Below, one piece after another: positions 40,971 to 50,350 of a DNA stretch of 64,000 nucleotides; positions within the stretch are counted from its first letter, which is position 1; each line of letters starts with the position of its first letter. A program made the translations under genes and the position numbers. Source of the DNA: a bacterium (GTDB lineage: Bacteria > Patescibacteriota > Minisyncoccia > 2-02-FULL-40-12 > IGHO2-01-FULL-4-A); NCBI GenBank assembly GCA_030698885.1, contig JAUYLN010000038.1, positions 1 through 64,000 of the forward strand, given 5' to 3'. The notes beneath the pieces were generated by a model. It saw nothing but the letters and a program-made list of their open reading frames with translations, did no database searches and was not told the origin of the DNA.

Positions 40971-41979
40971 TATAGGAATCCTAATCTCCGAGCAAATCAG
41001 TGAAGCAACAAAAATAAAATCAGAAAAAATGGGGCTAGAAAATGCAAAAAATAATAGCCCTTATTTTTGTAAAACAATATGCGACCTTCCGGTCCTTAAT
41101 CATCCCAATCTAGAAAAACCGGCCATCGTTATTGTCGGAGGACCAAGCCTGCATCGTAAAAATCCGGTTGCCAAAATTATAGCCTCAGGATTCAGGGGAG
41201 ATATTGTTACCACCGATGGTTCTCTCGGCTATTGTTTAAGAAATGGCCTTGTGCCTGACTATGTCGTAAGTCTTGATCCTCATCCGAAAAGGATCGTCAG
41301 ATGGTTTGGCGATACAGAACTTGAAACCAGGCCTGAAGATGATTATTTTGAGAGGCAAGACTTGGACAAAGAACATTGGAAAAACCAAGAAGAGTGTAAC
41401 CAGCAACTAATCAAGTTAATCAATGAGCACGGCAAAAGAATTAAAGCCATCTTATCAACTAGTGTTGATGCCTCGGTTACGAAACGCTGCATAGAGTCAA
41501 GAATGGAAATTTATTGGTGGAACCCTCTTTACGATGACCCCCAGGAACAGGACAGTATTTCAAAAAGTCTTTTTGAGAGCAATAGAATACCTTGTATGGT
41601 AACCGGTGGAAATGTAGGCACTGCAGCTTGGATACTGGCACATTCAGTTTTAAAAAATAATCACGTGGCAGTAGTCGGCATGGACTTGGGTTATGCGCCC
41701 GGCACACCACTGCTTAACACCCAATATTATTACGAGCTATTAGAACTCCTGGGAAACAGAGTGGCAGAAGTTTTTATAGAAGTCTACAACCCCCACATCA
41801 ATGAGACCTGGTTTACTGACCCGACATATTATTGGTATAGAAAAGTATTTCTAGATCTTGCCGGCGAAGCAAACTGTGTTACTTATAACTGTACCGAAGG
41901 CGGGACGCTTTTTGGCGAACCCATCCACTTTACACACCTGTCTAACTTTTTATCTAAATTTTCAAAACACGGAGGCTAA
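40963..41979 (+). CDS. DUF115/MAF-like glycosyltransferase-type protein
   Basis: 338 aa. PAIVIVGGPSLHRKNPVAKI, VTTDGSLGYCLRNGLVPDYV, SLDPHPKRIVRWF and MVTGGNVGTAAWILAHSVLK with VVGMDLGYAP are the DUF115 pattern shared with motility accessory factors (Maf). Those transfer pseudaminic or legionaminic acid onto flagellin in other bacteria. No flagellar genes are seen here, so another surface protein would be the acceptor. The start is taken at ATG 40963 (GAGG 8 nt upstream); ATG 40948 is an alternative. Confidence 0.78.
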   Translation: MSSIGILISEQISEATKIKSEKMGLENAKNNSPYFCKTICDLPVLNHPNLEKPAIVIVGGPSLHRKNPVAKIIASGFRGDIVTTDGSLGYCLRNGLVPDYVVSLDPHPKRIVRWFGDTELETRPEDDYFERQDLDKEHWKNQEECNQQLIKLINEHGKRIKAILSTSVDASVTKRCIESRMEIYWWNPLYDDPQEQDSISKSLFESNRIPCMVTGGNVGTAAWILAHSVLKNNHVAVVGMDLGYAPGTPLLNTQYYYELLELLGNRVAEVFIEVYNPHINETWFTDPTYYWYRKVFLDLAGEANCVTYNCTEGGTLFGEPIHFTHLSNFLSKFSKHGG

Positions 41980-41980
41980 G

Positions 41981-43591
41981 ATGGCAAAAGTTTTATTCAT
42001 CAATCCTGTTGTTAGGCAGGAAGACGACCCTAAGCATGTACCTTATGGGATTGCATTACTGGCCGCCATAGCTGACAAGGGCGGGCACAAGGTGCAGGTC
42101 CTTGATGCAAATGCCTGGAGGCCGGATGATAAAACCATCTGCTCAATATTAAAAGCGGATGATTGGGATATTATAGGAATAGGTGGAATCACCACTACAT
42201 ACGGTTGGGTAAAAAAAGCCCTTAAATACGCCAAGCAATATTCACCTCAATCGCTTCGCATTGTCGGAGGTGGTTTATTAACCAGTATGCCCAGAGACAT
42301 GATGAATCTTTTGCCGGAGATTGACCTTGGAGTAGTCGGCGAAGCTTTCGAAACATTGCCGGAAATTCTACATAGGGTAGACGAAAAAAAAATGAATTGG
42401 TCTTCTGTCTTGGGTATTATATGGAGAGATTCTTCTGGAATACCCTGCCTGAACCCTCCCCGCCCGCTCATTAAAGACATTGATCAACTGCCATATCCCG
42501 CCTGGGATATGATGCCTATGGATATTTATTTCAAAAACAGTTCTCTTCTTTACAGCGAGGAAAGTTTTACGGCAAAACGCCGAATGGATGTGAACGGAAG
42601 CTTTGGCTGTCCATTTATCTGCCGATTTTGTTTTCACCTTGGGCTAGCGGGCGATTTACAATACGATAACCCGAGTAATCCTATAGCCGACGTCACCTTT
42701 ACGCATGACCGTATAAATCGGATGCATAGTCCGCGTTATCTTGTAGATATGGTCAAACATATGCGCAATAAATATGGAACGGATTTTGTGCTTTTCTCTG
42801 ACGAAAATCTGTTAGCCATGAATAGCGCTTCAAAAAATACATGGCTACCCGCATTATGCGATTTATGGATTAAGGAAGGCCTCCAGCCTCAATGTGTGCG
42901 CGACGGGGTATCACATGACCCCGAAAAATGCAATGGGGTACATTGGGGCGGAACCAGCCATGCAACATTAGCTACCGAGGGCATTCTTAAACAAATGCAT
43001 AACGCCGGCTGCTCTCAACTATTGTACGGCTACGAATCTTTTTCTAAACGAGTACTCAAAAATGTTGGCAAGGGCGCTACGCCCGAAACCAACGAGAAAT
43101 CATTAAGAATAACTATGGAAGCAGGCATACGGCCTATACCAAATCAAATGATGGGATTTCCGGATGATTTTTTTGACAGTTTAATAGATTGCGTGGAGGC
43201 TTGGGAACGGCTTGGCATAGAGGTAGTTCCTTTCTTTGCTACTCCATATCCCGGAACTGAATGGTATAACAAATATAAGGATAAAATCCTAGCTCAATAT
43301 GGCTATAATAATGGCGGAGAGACAGATTATCTTCGTGCCCTTAATGCATACCTAATAGACTTGGGAGATGCCACCAAGATCACCGCAGTTATTTCAGAAT
43401 ATTTTACCGCAGTTGAATTGCTTGGCCTTAGAGAACTTATGGTAAACCGCGATATAAAACGAATACGTGAATACGAAAAAATCTGGCGAAAAATTCACAA
43501 CATACAAGGAGAGCTACGGTTCTCGGATGTAAACTGGGAACCAGCAGAACGCAAAAATAGTCCGAAATTAAAGTTGCGTGTTATTCAATAG
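41981..43591 (+). CDS. B12-binding radical SAM protein
   Basis: 536 aa. The N-terminal cobalamin-binding-like domain (residues 1-150: VLFINPVVRQEDDP, VPYGIALLAAIADKGGHKVQ, IGIGGITTTYGWVKKALKYA) is followed by a radical SAM domain. The cluster motif is CPFICRFC (about residues 210-217), with LLYGYESFSKRVLKNVGKG further on. It starts 1 bp after the MAF-like gene, with GGAGG 5 nt upstream of the ATG. The class includes sugar and lipid methyltransferases and P-methylases; the substrate is unknown. A DxHxW-like B12 motif is not obvious, so cobalamin binding is uncertain. Confidence 0.82.
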   Translation: MAKVLFINPVVRQEDDPKHVPYGIALLAAIADKGGHKVQVLDANAWRPDDKTICSILKADDWDIIGIGGITTTYGWVKKALKYAKQYSPQSLRIVGGGLLTSMPRDMMNLLPEIDLGVVGEAFETLPEILHRVDEKKMNWSSVLGIIWRDSSGIPCLNPPRPLIKDIDQLPYPAWDMMPMDIYFKNSSLLYSEESFTAKRRMDVNGSFGCPFICRFCFHLGLAGDLQYDNPSNPIADVTFTHDRINRMHSPRYLVDMVKHMRNKYGTDFVLFSDENLLAMNSASKNTWLPALCDLWIKEGLQPQCVRDGVSHDPEKCNGVHWGGTSHATLATEGILKQMHNAGCSQLLYGYESFSKRVLKNVGKGATPETNEKSLRITMEAGIRPIPNQMMGFPDDFFDSLIDCVEAWERLGIEVVPFFATPYPGTEWYNKYKDKILAQYGYNNGGETDYLRALNAYLIDLGDATKITAVISEYFTAVELLGLRELMVNRDIKRIREYEKIWRKIHNIQGELRFSDVNWEPAERKNSPKLKLRVIQ

Positions 43592-43606
43592 CAAATATCA
43601 GCAATA

Positions 43607-43629
43607 GCCCCCAATCAAGGGGCTTTTAC
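43607..43629 (+). terminator. Rho-independent terminator
   Basis: GCCCC-CAATCAA-GGGGC followed by TTTTACTTT, after the radical SAM gene and facing the convergent legB gene. Confidence 0.75.
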
Positions 43630-43634
43630 TTTGC

Positions 43635-44627
43635 CTAAACTATTCGCTCAACTTTTTTAATATCCAAATGATCCTGAGAAGAAAAGCTTGAGCTAGATTC
43701 ATTTTTTTTAAAATTCTCGTAAGAATGCGGCTCAACATTAAGATTATGAATGTGAGTTGTGGGTACTAAAATAAACATCTCGTTATTAGCCCAAACCTCA
43801 TTATTCCAATCATTCAAACCAATTAAATCCTCATGCAATTTATCACCGGCACGATCACCTGTGTACTTTATTTTTATTTTCTTTCTGGAATGATATTTTT
43901 TTATAAACATTTCGGCTAAATTTTGCAAACGAATTGACGGCATTTTCAAAATAAAAACTTCACCGCCCAAACAAAGCTGGGCTGCTTTTAGGGTTAGGTT
44001 GACGGCCTGCTTTATAGACATGAGAAAACGTGTTGCGTCTTTATTGGTGACATTGATTGCACCGTTGACCTCCGCTTGTTTTGTCCACATCGGCAGAACC
44101 GAGCCGTCGGCCCAGGCAACATTACCGAACCGGACACAAGAAAGTTTTATTCTATCGCCAAGAAAAAAATTAGAATTAATAAATAACTTCTCCATCATAA
44201 GCTTAGAAACACCAAGTACATTTAAAGGATTCGCAACTTTATCGGTAGATATAGCAATAACTTTTTCCACTCCGGCATGTAAGGCGGCATCAATAACATT
44301 ATGTGAACCGGCAATATTCGTTTTCATCGCTTCTGACGGGTTATATTCACAAAATGGAACGTGTTTAAGGGCGGCAGTATGAAAAACGATGTCCACGTTT
44401 TTAAAAGCAAGCTGCAAACGCTCCCGGTCTCTTATGTCCCCGATTAACATCCTCAAGTTCTTGGGGTAACGAAGCGCCTCCAGTAAATGGTATTGGCGGG
44501 TCTCATTTCGAGATAAAACCCTTACCTGCTTAGGCCTATATTTTAAAATTTGACGCACTAATTCAGAACCGATTGAGCCGGTACCGCCGGTTACTAATAT
44601 TATTTTGTCCTCAAATTCGTTTTGCAT
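43635..44627 (-). CDS. legB: UDP-N-acetylhexosamine 4,6-dehydratase (LegB/CapD-like)
   Basis: 330 aa, of the Polysacc_synt_2 family: IILVTGGTGSIGSELVRQIL, VLSRNETRQYHLLEAL, AALKHVPFCEYNPSEAMKTN, AISTDKVANPLNVLGVSKLM and CVRFGNVAWADGSVLPMW. The same family includes PseB and LegB. The LegB role is inferred from the ordered neighbours (legC, legH, legG, legI, legF). It makes the 4-keto-6-deoxy intermediate. The start overlaps legC by 17 bp. The Ser-rich C-terminal 50 residues are not typical of the family. Confidence 0.85.
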   Translation of the reverse strand: MQNEFEDKIILVTGGTGSIGSELVRQILKYRPKQVRVLSRNETRQYHLLEALRYPKNLRMLIGDIRDRERLQLAFKNVDIVFHTAALKHVPFCEYNPSEAMKTNIAGSHNVIDAALHAGVEKVIAISTDKVANPLNVLGVSKLMMEKLFINSNFFLGDRIKLSCVRFGNVAWADGSVLPMWTKQAEVNGAINVTNKDATRFLMSIKQAVNLTLKAAQLCLGGEVFILKMPSIRLQNLAEMFIKKYHSRKKIKIKYTGDRAGDKLHEDLIGLNDWNNEVWANNEMFILVPTTHIHNLNVEPHSYENFKKNESSSSFSSQDHLDIKKVERIV

Positions 44628-45741
44628 GTTTTTGTAAAACTTTTATAACCTTATTTGATATGTAACTAACATCCTCTTCTTTTAAGCCAATATACATAGG
44701 TAGGGCCAAAGAGAATTGGCTAACATTTTCAGAAATAGGAAAATCCCCATCCTTAAAGCCAAACTTCTGCTTATAAAAACTAAACAAGTGTATAGAGGGC
44801 AGATAGGCCTTCGTACTAACACCTAGCCTCTGTAAATCTGAGATTACCTCATCCCTATCGGTGTTTTTATCTTTAATCCTTATCACGTAAACAAACCAAG
44901 TATGACTATTGCCCTTAGCTACCATCGGAATATCTATCAAGCCAGAGAATAAACCCAAATTCTTATTATATAAACTAGCGATTTTCTGCCTATGTTTTAT
45001 CATAAAATCAAATTTTTGCAACTGGCTGATGCCTAAAGCCGCGCTCAATTCATCCATCCGATAATTGTACCCCAAATGTTCATGATCCAGCCATTGCATG
45101 TTTTCAGCCCGACCTTGATTTCTTAAACTTAGAAAAAGTTTATTTAACCCTGGCTTATCGGTTACTATCATGCCGCCCTCACCGGTAGTCATCTGCTTAT
45201 TAGGATAGAAGGCAAAAACTGCCGACTCTCCGAATGTTCCGGTATTTTTGCCTTTATATTTCGCCCCCATAGATTCACAGGCATCTTCAATAATCTTGAG
45301 TTTGTGTTTTTTAGCAATTTTAATGATCGGGTCCATGTCCGCCGATTGACCAAAAATATGGACCACCAGAATGGCTTTGGTTTTAGAGGTTATTTTTTCC
45401 TCTATCCTACTGGGATCCATATTGAAGGTTACGGAATCTATGTCAACAAAAACTGGCCTTGCGCCAACATATAAGATACAATTCGCCGAAGCCACAAATG
45501 AGAACGGCGAAGTTATAACTTCATCACCAGGACCAATCCCGGCACTAATCATGGTAAGATGTAAACCAGCCGTACCACTAGAAACGGCACAGGCATATTT
45601 TGTGCCAATTTTTTTTGCAAAAATCCGCTCAAATTTATTCAACTTAGGACCCAAACTTAAAAAATCCGTCCTGAGAACAGCCGTTACTGATTTTCTGTCG
45701 TCATCAGTTAAATAAGGTTTTGAAATTTGATATTTTTTCAC
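44611..45741 (-). CDS. legC: UDP-4-keto sugar C4-aminotransferase (LegC-like)
   Basis: 376 aa DegT-family PLP enzyme. The PLP lysine is in AFYPNKQMTTGEGGMIV; KYACAVSSGTAGLHLTMISA, GDEVITSPFSFVASANCILY and LVVHIFGQSADMDPIIKIA are standard blocks. It aminates the LegB product. The start is GTG at 45739-45741. A terminator-like hairpin ends just before it, so transcription through legH into legC may be attenuated. Confidence 0.88.
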   Translation of the reverse strand: MKKYQISKPYLTDDDRKSVTAVLRTDFLSLGPKLNKFERIFAKKIGTKYACAVSSGTAGLHLTMISAGIGPGDEVITSPFSFVASANCILYVGARPVFVDIDSVTFNMDPSRIEEKITSKTKAILVVHIFGQSADMDPIIKIAKKHKLKIIEDACESMGAKYKGKNTGTFGESAVFAFYPNKQMTTGEGGMIVTDKPGLNKLFLSLRNQGRAENMQWLDHEHLGYNYRMDELSAALGISQLQKFDFMIKHRQKIASLYNKNLGLFSGLIDIPMVAKGNSHTWFVYVIRIKDKNTDRDEVISDLQRLGVSTKAYLPSIHLFSFYKQKFGFKDGDFPISENVSQFSLALPMYIGLKEEDVSYISNKVIKVLQKHAKRI

Positions 45742-45745
45742 TTTT

Positions 45746-45773
45746 ATTAAAAAGGCCCGATATAATTACGGGC
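45746..45773 (-). terminator. Terminator hairpin inside the leg operon
   Basis: Minus strand GCCCG-TAATTATAT-CGGGC followed by CTTTTTAATAAAA, ending about 5 nt before the GTG start of legC and 7 nt after the legH stop. Confidence 0.65.
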
Positions 45774-45779
45774 TTCATA

Positions 45780-46178
45780 TTATTTCTTTTTAATAACCTT
45801 GGCGGGACAGCCAAAAGCAATCACGCCGGCAGGTAAATCTTTATTGACCAGACTGCATGCACCCACCACCGTATTTTTGCCCACTTTTACGCCCGGCATA
45901 ACAACGCTATGGGCTCCAATCATACAGCCTTCTCCTAATACAATCTTTCCTTTTTTCCCGTCAATAGTAGATACAGAATAGATATGGCAGCCTCCTCCAA
46001 TCTCAACACGGTCCCCTATCTCAACTCCTGCCTGGGCATTAATATATGTAAAAGCTCCAATATCAGTTTTCTTACCAAGTTTTAAACCTGAAACACCCTG
46101 TACCATCCAGTTCCATTTAGTAAGCTGGCCATCTTTGATTACCGGTTTTTTCCAATTTTTGAATCTTTTTTGAAACAT
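45780..46178 (-). CDS. legH: Hexapeptide-repeat acetyltransferase (LegH-like)
   Basis: 132 aa left-handed beta-helix: LGKKTDIGAFTYINAQAGVE, IGDRVEIGGGCHIYSVST, IVLGEGCMIGAHSVVMPGVK, VGKNTVVGACSLVNKDLPAG, then GVIAFGCPAKVIKK. It would N-acetylate the 4-amino sugar made by LegC. It is shorter than PglD/LegH-type enzymes because the N-terminal domain is missing. The role follows from the pathway context. Confidence 0.82.
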   Translation of the reverse strand: MFQKRFKNWKKPVIKDGQLTKWNWMVQGVSGLKLGKKTDIGAFTYINAQAGVEIGDRVEIGGGCHIYSVSTIDGKKGKIVLGEGCMIGAHSVVMPGVKVGKNTVVGACSLVNKDLPAGVIAFGCPAKVIKKK

Positions 46179-46186
46179 ATATCTCC

Positions 46187-47347
46187 TTAATAAACAATCT
46201 GCTTTGTAAATAATCTGGCATTAAGCTTAACATTCTCTAAAATTTTAGCAACTCTCGGGCCTGTCTTACCATCCCCCCAGGGGTTTTTTATTTTGGCCAG
46301 GCTGGCTAAATATTCTTTATCATTAATAGCCCTATCAATTGCCACGGCAATCTCGCCAGAATTATAGCTTACATCAATTACATTATCTCCCCTCTGGCGC
46401 CCCGTCTGGCGAGTGCCTATATTCACAACCGGAGTCTTAAAAGAAGACGATTCTATCATAGCTCCGCTTGAATTGCCTATCCAAACAGCGGCCTCCCTCT
46501 CAAGGGCAAGAAATTGCTTATATTCTAAACTGGAAAATATATGGAAAAGCGAATTGTTTTTTTGTTTTTCTATAATTCTTATGATTTTTCTGCCACCAGC
46601 GTCAGCATGAGGATATATAACGACGACTGGCAGTTTAAAGGCTTTGACTGCAGTAAGGGTTTCTTCCATCTGTTTTCCGGCATCGTTAACTTCTTCACTC
46701 ACCGGATGTTGGGTGACTAAAATAACTTTATCTTCAGGATTTATGCTAAGCTCTCCGAACAATTCATCCCTTGTCGGGAGTCTCTCGTTTAGTATTGTGT
46801 CTAAGGCCGGCGCGCCAACAACATTAATTCTCCATTTTTCTTCACCCATTTTTTCAATACGGCGAAATGATTCTTCGGTTGCCGGAAAATGAAGATGTGA
46901 GAGTTTTGTAATAGCATGCCTGGCAACTTCATCAACGGTAAAGGTCTTCTCTCCACCATGGATTTGGCCCGTAGGAATTCCGAGATATAGACAGGCCGTT
47001 GCCACACAAAGCATTTCCGGCCTATCGCCAAGGGTCAAAACAAAATCCGGTCTGTCTGTGGCCAATATCTTAACTAACTTAGTTAAAAAATTTCCGGTAA
47101 AGTTGGCTATACCAAATCTATCGTCAGAATTAAATGTCGCCTCTATTTTTTTGACACCTGAAAACCCTTTCCTTACTTGTTCAAACGTGTACCCAAATTC
47201 TTTCATTAAATGCACACCCGTTGCATATACTTGCAAACCAAGCTTTGGGTTTTTGCTTATAGCCTTCAGTATTGGCGTCATCAAGCCAAAATCTGCTCTC
47301 GTGCCGGTAATATAAGCAATTTTCTTTTTTTTAGTTTTGGCAATCAT
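46187..47347 (-). CDS. legG: UDP-sugar 2-epimerase, hydrolysing (LegG/NeuC)
   Basis: About 386 aa, of the UDP-GlcNAc 2-epimerase family. KIAYITGTRADFGLMTPILK at the N-terminus, DFVLTLGDRPEMLCVATACL, PTGQIHGGEKTFTVDEVARH, LHFPATEESFRRIEKMGEE and IGNSSGAMIESSSFKTPVVN are diagnostic of the hydrolysing NeuC/LegG branch. The start is ATG 47345-47347, overlapping legI by 17 bp; the ORF extends 7 codons further upstream. Confidence 0.93.
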   Translation of the reverse strand: MIAKTKKKKIAYITGTRADFGLMTPILKAISKNPKLGLQVYATGVHLMKEFGYTFEQVRKGFSGVKKIEATFNSDDRFGIANFTGNFLTKLVKILATDRPDFVLTLGDRPEMLCVATACLYLGIPTGQIHGGEKTFTVDEVARHAITKLSHLHFPATEESFRRIEKMGEEKWRINVVGAPALDTILNERLPTRDELFGELSINPEDKVILVTQHPVSEEVNDAGKQMEETLTAVKAFKLPVVVIYPHADAGGRKIIRIIEKQKNNSLFHIFSSLEYKQFLALEREAAVWIGNSSGAMIESSSFKTPVVNIGTRQTGRQRGDNVIDVSYNSGEIAVAIDRAINDKEYLASLAKIKNPWGDGKTGPRVAKILENVKLNARLFTKQIVY

Positions 47348-48386
47348 TTTTCTGCAAAAATTCACCAATCCGAATATTTCTATGCGCTTTTTTATTTAAT
47401 AAACTAGAGTAAAATTTCGGCGCGAGACCGGTACCTGGACGTTTTATTCCAATGTTTTTTTTATTAAAAACATCTCCCTTCTTTATGTTTAAAATTGCCA
47501 CAAGACTTTTTCTTACCATAGATCTCATCTTAACCTCACTTGGCGTAAATTTTTTATCCGAATTTCCCAAAATAGTGTTTATTTTTCTTATTTCATCAAC
47601 CATATTTTTAAATACTTCCGGACTAGCAGAGGCTTTGTGGTCTGGCCCCGGCATACTATTATCTAAAGTTAGGTGTTTCTCAATTACTAACGCTCCCAGC
47701 GTCGTCGCCATCACTGCCACTTGCGAACCGAGGGTGTGGTCCGAATATCCAACCACAACGTCAAACTCTCTGATCATTGTTTGCATTGCCCGGAGATTAA
47801 CTTCCTCAAAAGGACAAGGATAATTAGTTGTGCAATGCAATATAATAATTTTTGAATTACCGGCCTTTTTAATTACTCTGATGGCATCCTCCACCTCAAT
47901 CATAGTTGCCATGCCAGTCCCTAAAATTATGGGCTTATTAAGCCGGGCAGCATACCCGAGAAGCGGTAGGTTAGTCAGATCTCCGGAACCAAACTTAAAA
48001 GCTGGCACCCTTAATTTATGAAGCAAGTCCACCGAATCAAAGCCCCCATGAGGTGTTGATAGAAATACAATCCCCCTTTTCTTGCAGTGAGAGATAATCC
48101 CCGGGTACCAGTTCTCATCAAATTCTAGTTTTTTTAACATTTTAATCTGGCTTTCGGTTTTACCCGTATTCTTTTTCTGATATTCCGCCATCTCTCCGGT
48201 TTCAGTCACAACCTGCTCCGCCTTGAAAGTCTGAAATTTAATCGCATCAGCGCCGACATCAGCTGCGGCATCAACAAGCTTTAACGCTAAATCAAGTTTT
48301 CCGTTATGATTAACACCCGCTTCAGCAATAATAAAAACTGACTGACCATATCCGATTTTACGATTTTGTATTAAAATTCTTTTCAT
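47331..48386 (-). CDS. legI: Nonulosonic acid synthase (LegI/NeuB) with SAF domain
   Basis: 351 aa. TIM-barrel synthase: FIIAEAGVNHNGKLDLALKL, DAIKFQTFKAEQVVTETGEM, FKFGSGDLTNLPLLGYAARL, ILHCTTNYPCPFEEVNLRAM, VVVGYSDHTLGSQVAVMATT, and EKHLTLDNSMPGPDHKASA with the metal His. The C-terminal SAF (antifreeze-like) domain is complete (RKSLVAILNIKKGDVFNKKN). It condenses PEP with the 6-deoxymannosamine derivative to form the nonulosonate. It overlaps legF by 4 bp. Confidence 0.95.
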   Translation of the reverse strand: MKRILIQNRKIGYGQSVFIIAEAGVNHNGKLDLALKLVDAAADVGADAIKFQTFKAEQVVTETGEMAEYQKKNTGKTESQIKMLKKLEFDENWYPGIISHCKKRGIVFLSTPHGGFDSVDLLHKLRVPAFKFGSGDLTNLPLLGYAARLNKPIILGTGMATMIEVEDAIRVIKKAGNSKIIILHCTTNYPCPFEEVNLRAMQTMIREFDVVVGYSDHTLGSQVAVMATTLGALVIEKHLTLDNSMPGPDHKASASPEVFKNMVDEIRKINTILGNSDKKFTPSEVKMRSMVRKSLVAILNIKKGDVFNKKNIGIKRPGTGLAPKFYSSLLNKKAHRNIRIGEFLQKNDCQN

Positions 48387-49081
48387 CTATTACTGCGTAA
48401 AATAGCTTCAGCTAATTTAAAATCAATGAGCTCATCTACATCCACAGACCTCTCACGTGGCATTATAAAAATATCGGAATTATCATCAATTACTTTGTTC
48501 TTTTTCATAAGGACATCTCTGGCAATAACATAAACAGCTCCGTTTATTTTATAGAGATTAGACAACTCCTGGCTTCTTTTCTGGGTCCCGGAACCGCTCA
48601 AAAGAAGAACGGGCTTTTTCGCCTTAATTTGATACATCCACTCCGGCCTTTCTCTTATTTCGCATACTCCTATACATGAACCCGCTTTTGTCTTGAAAAA
48701 CTTATTTATCGCACCATCAATATCTACGGTTGAAATAAGCGGACTGGTAGGCTGTATAAGAACTATCGGATCCGCGTTAAAGCCCCTTGAGGAAAAAAAC
48801 TCAACAGCATGCTGAAGCACGTGTTCCGGTCGTGCAGTATCAGCTGCAAGTTCAGCCGGTCTTATAAATGGCACTTCGGCACCATATCTCTTGCTAATAC
48901 CCGCGATTTTAATATCATCGGTAGAAACTACAACCCTATCAATATAATTGGACGATAGTGCGGCTGTTATTGTATAGCTTATCATGGGTCTTCCATTAAG
49001 CTTTTTTATGTTTTTACCCGGCAACCTTTTTGAACCTCCCCTTGCCGGTATAACAGCCAATATTTTTTTATCTTTATACAT
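48383..49081 (-). CDS. legF: CMP-nonulosonic acid cytidylyltransferase (LegF/NeuA)
   Basis: 232 aa. AVIPARGGSKRLPGKNIKKL at the N-terminus, DRVVVSTDDIKIAGISKRYG, FIRPAELAADTARPEHVLQH and VLIQPTSPLISTVDIDGAIN are the CMP-sialic acid synthetase signature. It activates the nonulosonate with CTP. Translation is coupled to legI by a 4-bp overlap. Confidence 0.94.
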   Translation of the reverse strand: MYKDKKILAVIPARGGSKRLPGKNIKKLNGRPMISYTITAALSSNYIDRVVVSTDDIKIAGISKRYGAEVPFIRPAELAADTARPEHVLQHAVEFFSSRGFNADPIVLIQPTSPLISTVDIDGAINKFFKTKAGSCIGVCEIRERPEWMYQIKAKKPVLLLSGSGTQKRSQELSNLYKINGAVYVIARDVLMKKNKVIDDNSDIFIMPRERSVDVDELIDFKLAEAILRSNR

Positions 49082-49096
49082 AGGCTATATATGGGC

Positions 49097-50347
49097 TTAT
49101 TTTACCTGACGCTTTAATTTCCACCTGCCCTTTTCTTTTTTCCATAGATGAGGCGAACGGAATTTATCGGCTAAGCTCATAAAGTATTTTTTATCCATTG
49201 CGGACTGCCTGAACATTTTGTATGCCTTAGGAAACTCTTTTTTTGTAATGCTTAAATACTCCCACAATTCATCGGCAAATCTTTCCGGAAACTCTCCGTC
49301 AAATCTTTTTACCAACGACACTCCTTCTTCGCGCGTTATTTCACCCGAACGAACCTCTTGAGAAGCATCATAAGTCGCCCGCCCAATACCAAACTTAATA
49401 AAGGTTGTATAATAGTGTAAATCGTCAATCTTATCATCTATACTGTTATATTTACTGTAAGTGCCGGGTGTTCTTTCAGGAGAAGCCTGAAAATTGCCAT
49501 GTTCAACCGCATAATAGTAAGCTTCTTGGGGGTGCCATTTTATATAGTAACCCAAATATTGAACTTCTATCTTATTTTTTAATATATCTGCCGGATTAGC
49601 CGGAAGATAAGCATCAAGATCGTTTTTACTCACTCCATATTTTTTTATTAAGTCAGAGAAAGAAGTTCCACCGAGATAAATTTTTGATTTATCCTTAGCT
49701 GTAAAATAAGCCCAGTCACGTTTTGCTTTTTCATTATCTGCAATTGGATTGCCGTATTCGGCCTCATTTTCTCCATATATTACTAGGGGTATTTTATATA
49801 AAGAAGCTATCTTCGGAGCTAAAGCTTTTTGACCGATAATAAATGGCTGAAAAGGGTGGAAAAGATTTTCCGTAGCTAGGCGGGTCAGCAAGCGATGCAC
49901 CTTTCCATTCGGGGTAAATAAAATATTATCCAAGCCGGATTGAATCCAGGATTCAAAATTTTTCCAACCCCAAGAAGTATAAATATGGGGCGCCCAGGTT
50001 ACCGTAAGAGGGTGCATTCCGTATTTATACTTTAATAAATGTGACGTGTAAAAACTGTCCTTCCCTCCCGAACCAGGGATTACACAATCGTAGGAACCGT
50101 CATTTTTTCTAAAACGATCCAGTAACTTTAAAAGTTCTTTTTCTCTTTTTTTCCAATCAATTATTTCTTTATTTTTTGTTACCCAACAAGCATCGCAGAC
50201 GCCATCTTTATCAAAATTTATAGTTTCTTTTTTGCTTTTACCGGTATGGGAATACTCTACCGCCGAATTCGGACGCTGATTTGAAATAACACATTTTTTA
50301 CAAAACACCACCTTAGACGGTAACCCATATTTTGTTTTTGTAATCAT
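49097..50347 (-). CDS. N-acetyl sugar amidotransferase (WbpG/PseA family)
   Basis: 416 aa. An N-terminal zinc-binding part (FCKKCVISNQRPNS and DGVCDACW) precedes the ATP pyrophosphatase loop CVIPGSGGKDSFYTSHLLKY. VTWAPHIYTSWGWKNFESWI and VIYGENEAEYGNP follow, as in WbpG/PseA. With the HisH- and HisF-like partners next in line, it would convert an N-acetyl group on the nonulosonate (or its precursor) to an acetamidino group. ATG start; 3 bp from the hisH-like stop. Confidence 0.9.
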   Translation of the reverse strand: MITKTKYGLPSKVVFCKKCVISNQRPNSAVEYSHTGKSKKETINFDKDGVCDACWVTKNKEIIDWKKREKELLKLLDRFRKNDGSYDCVIPGSGGKDSFYTSHLLKYKYGMHPLTVTWAPHIYTSWGWKNFESWIQSGLDNILFTPNGKVHRLLTRLATENLFHPFQPFIIGQKALAPKIASLYKIPLVIYGENEAEYGNPIADNEKAKRDWAYFTAKDKSKIYLGGTSFSDLIKKYGVSKNDLDAYLPANPADILKNKIEVQYLGYYIKWHPQEAYYYAVEHGNFQASPERTPGTYSKYNSIDDKIDDLHYYTTFIKFGIGRATYDASQEVRSGEITREEGVSLVKRFDGEFPERFADELWEYLSITKKEFPKAYKMFRQSAMDKKYFMSLADKFRSPHLWKKEKGRWKLKRQVK

Positions 50348-50350
50348 CTT

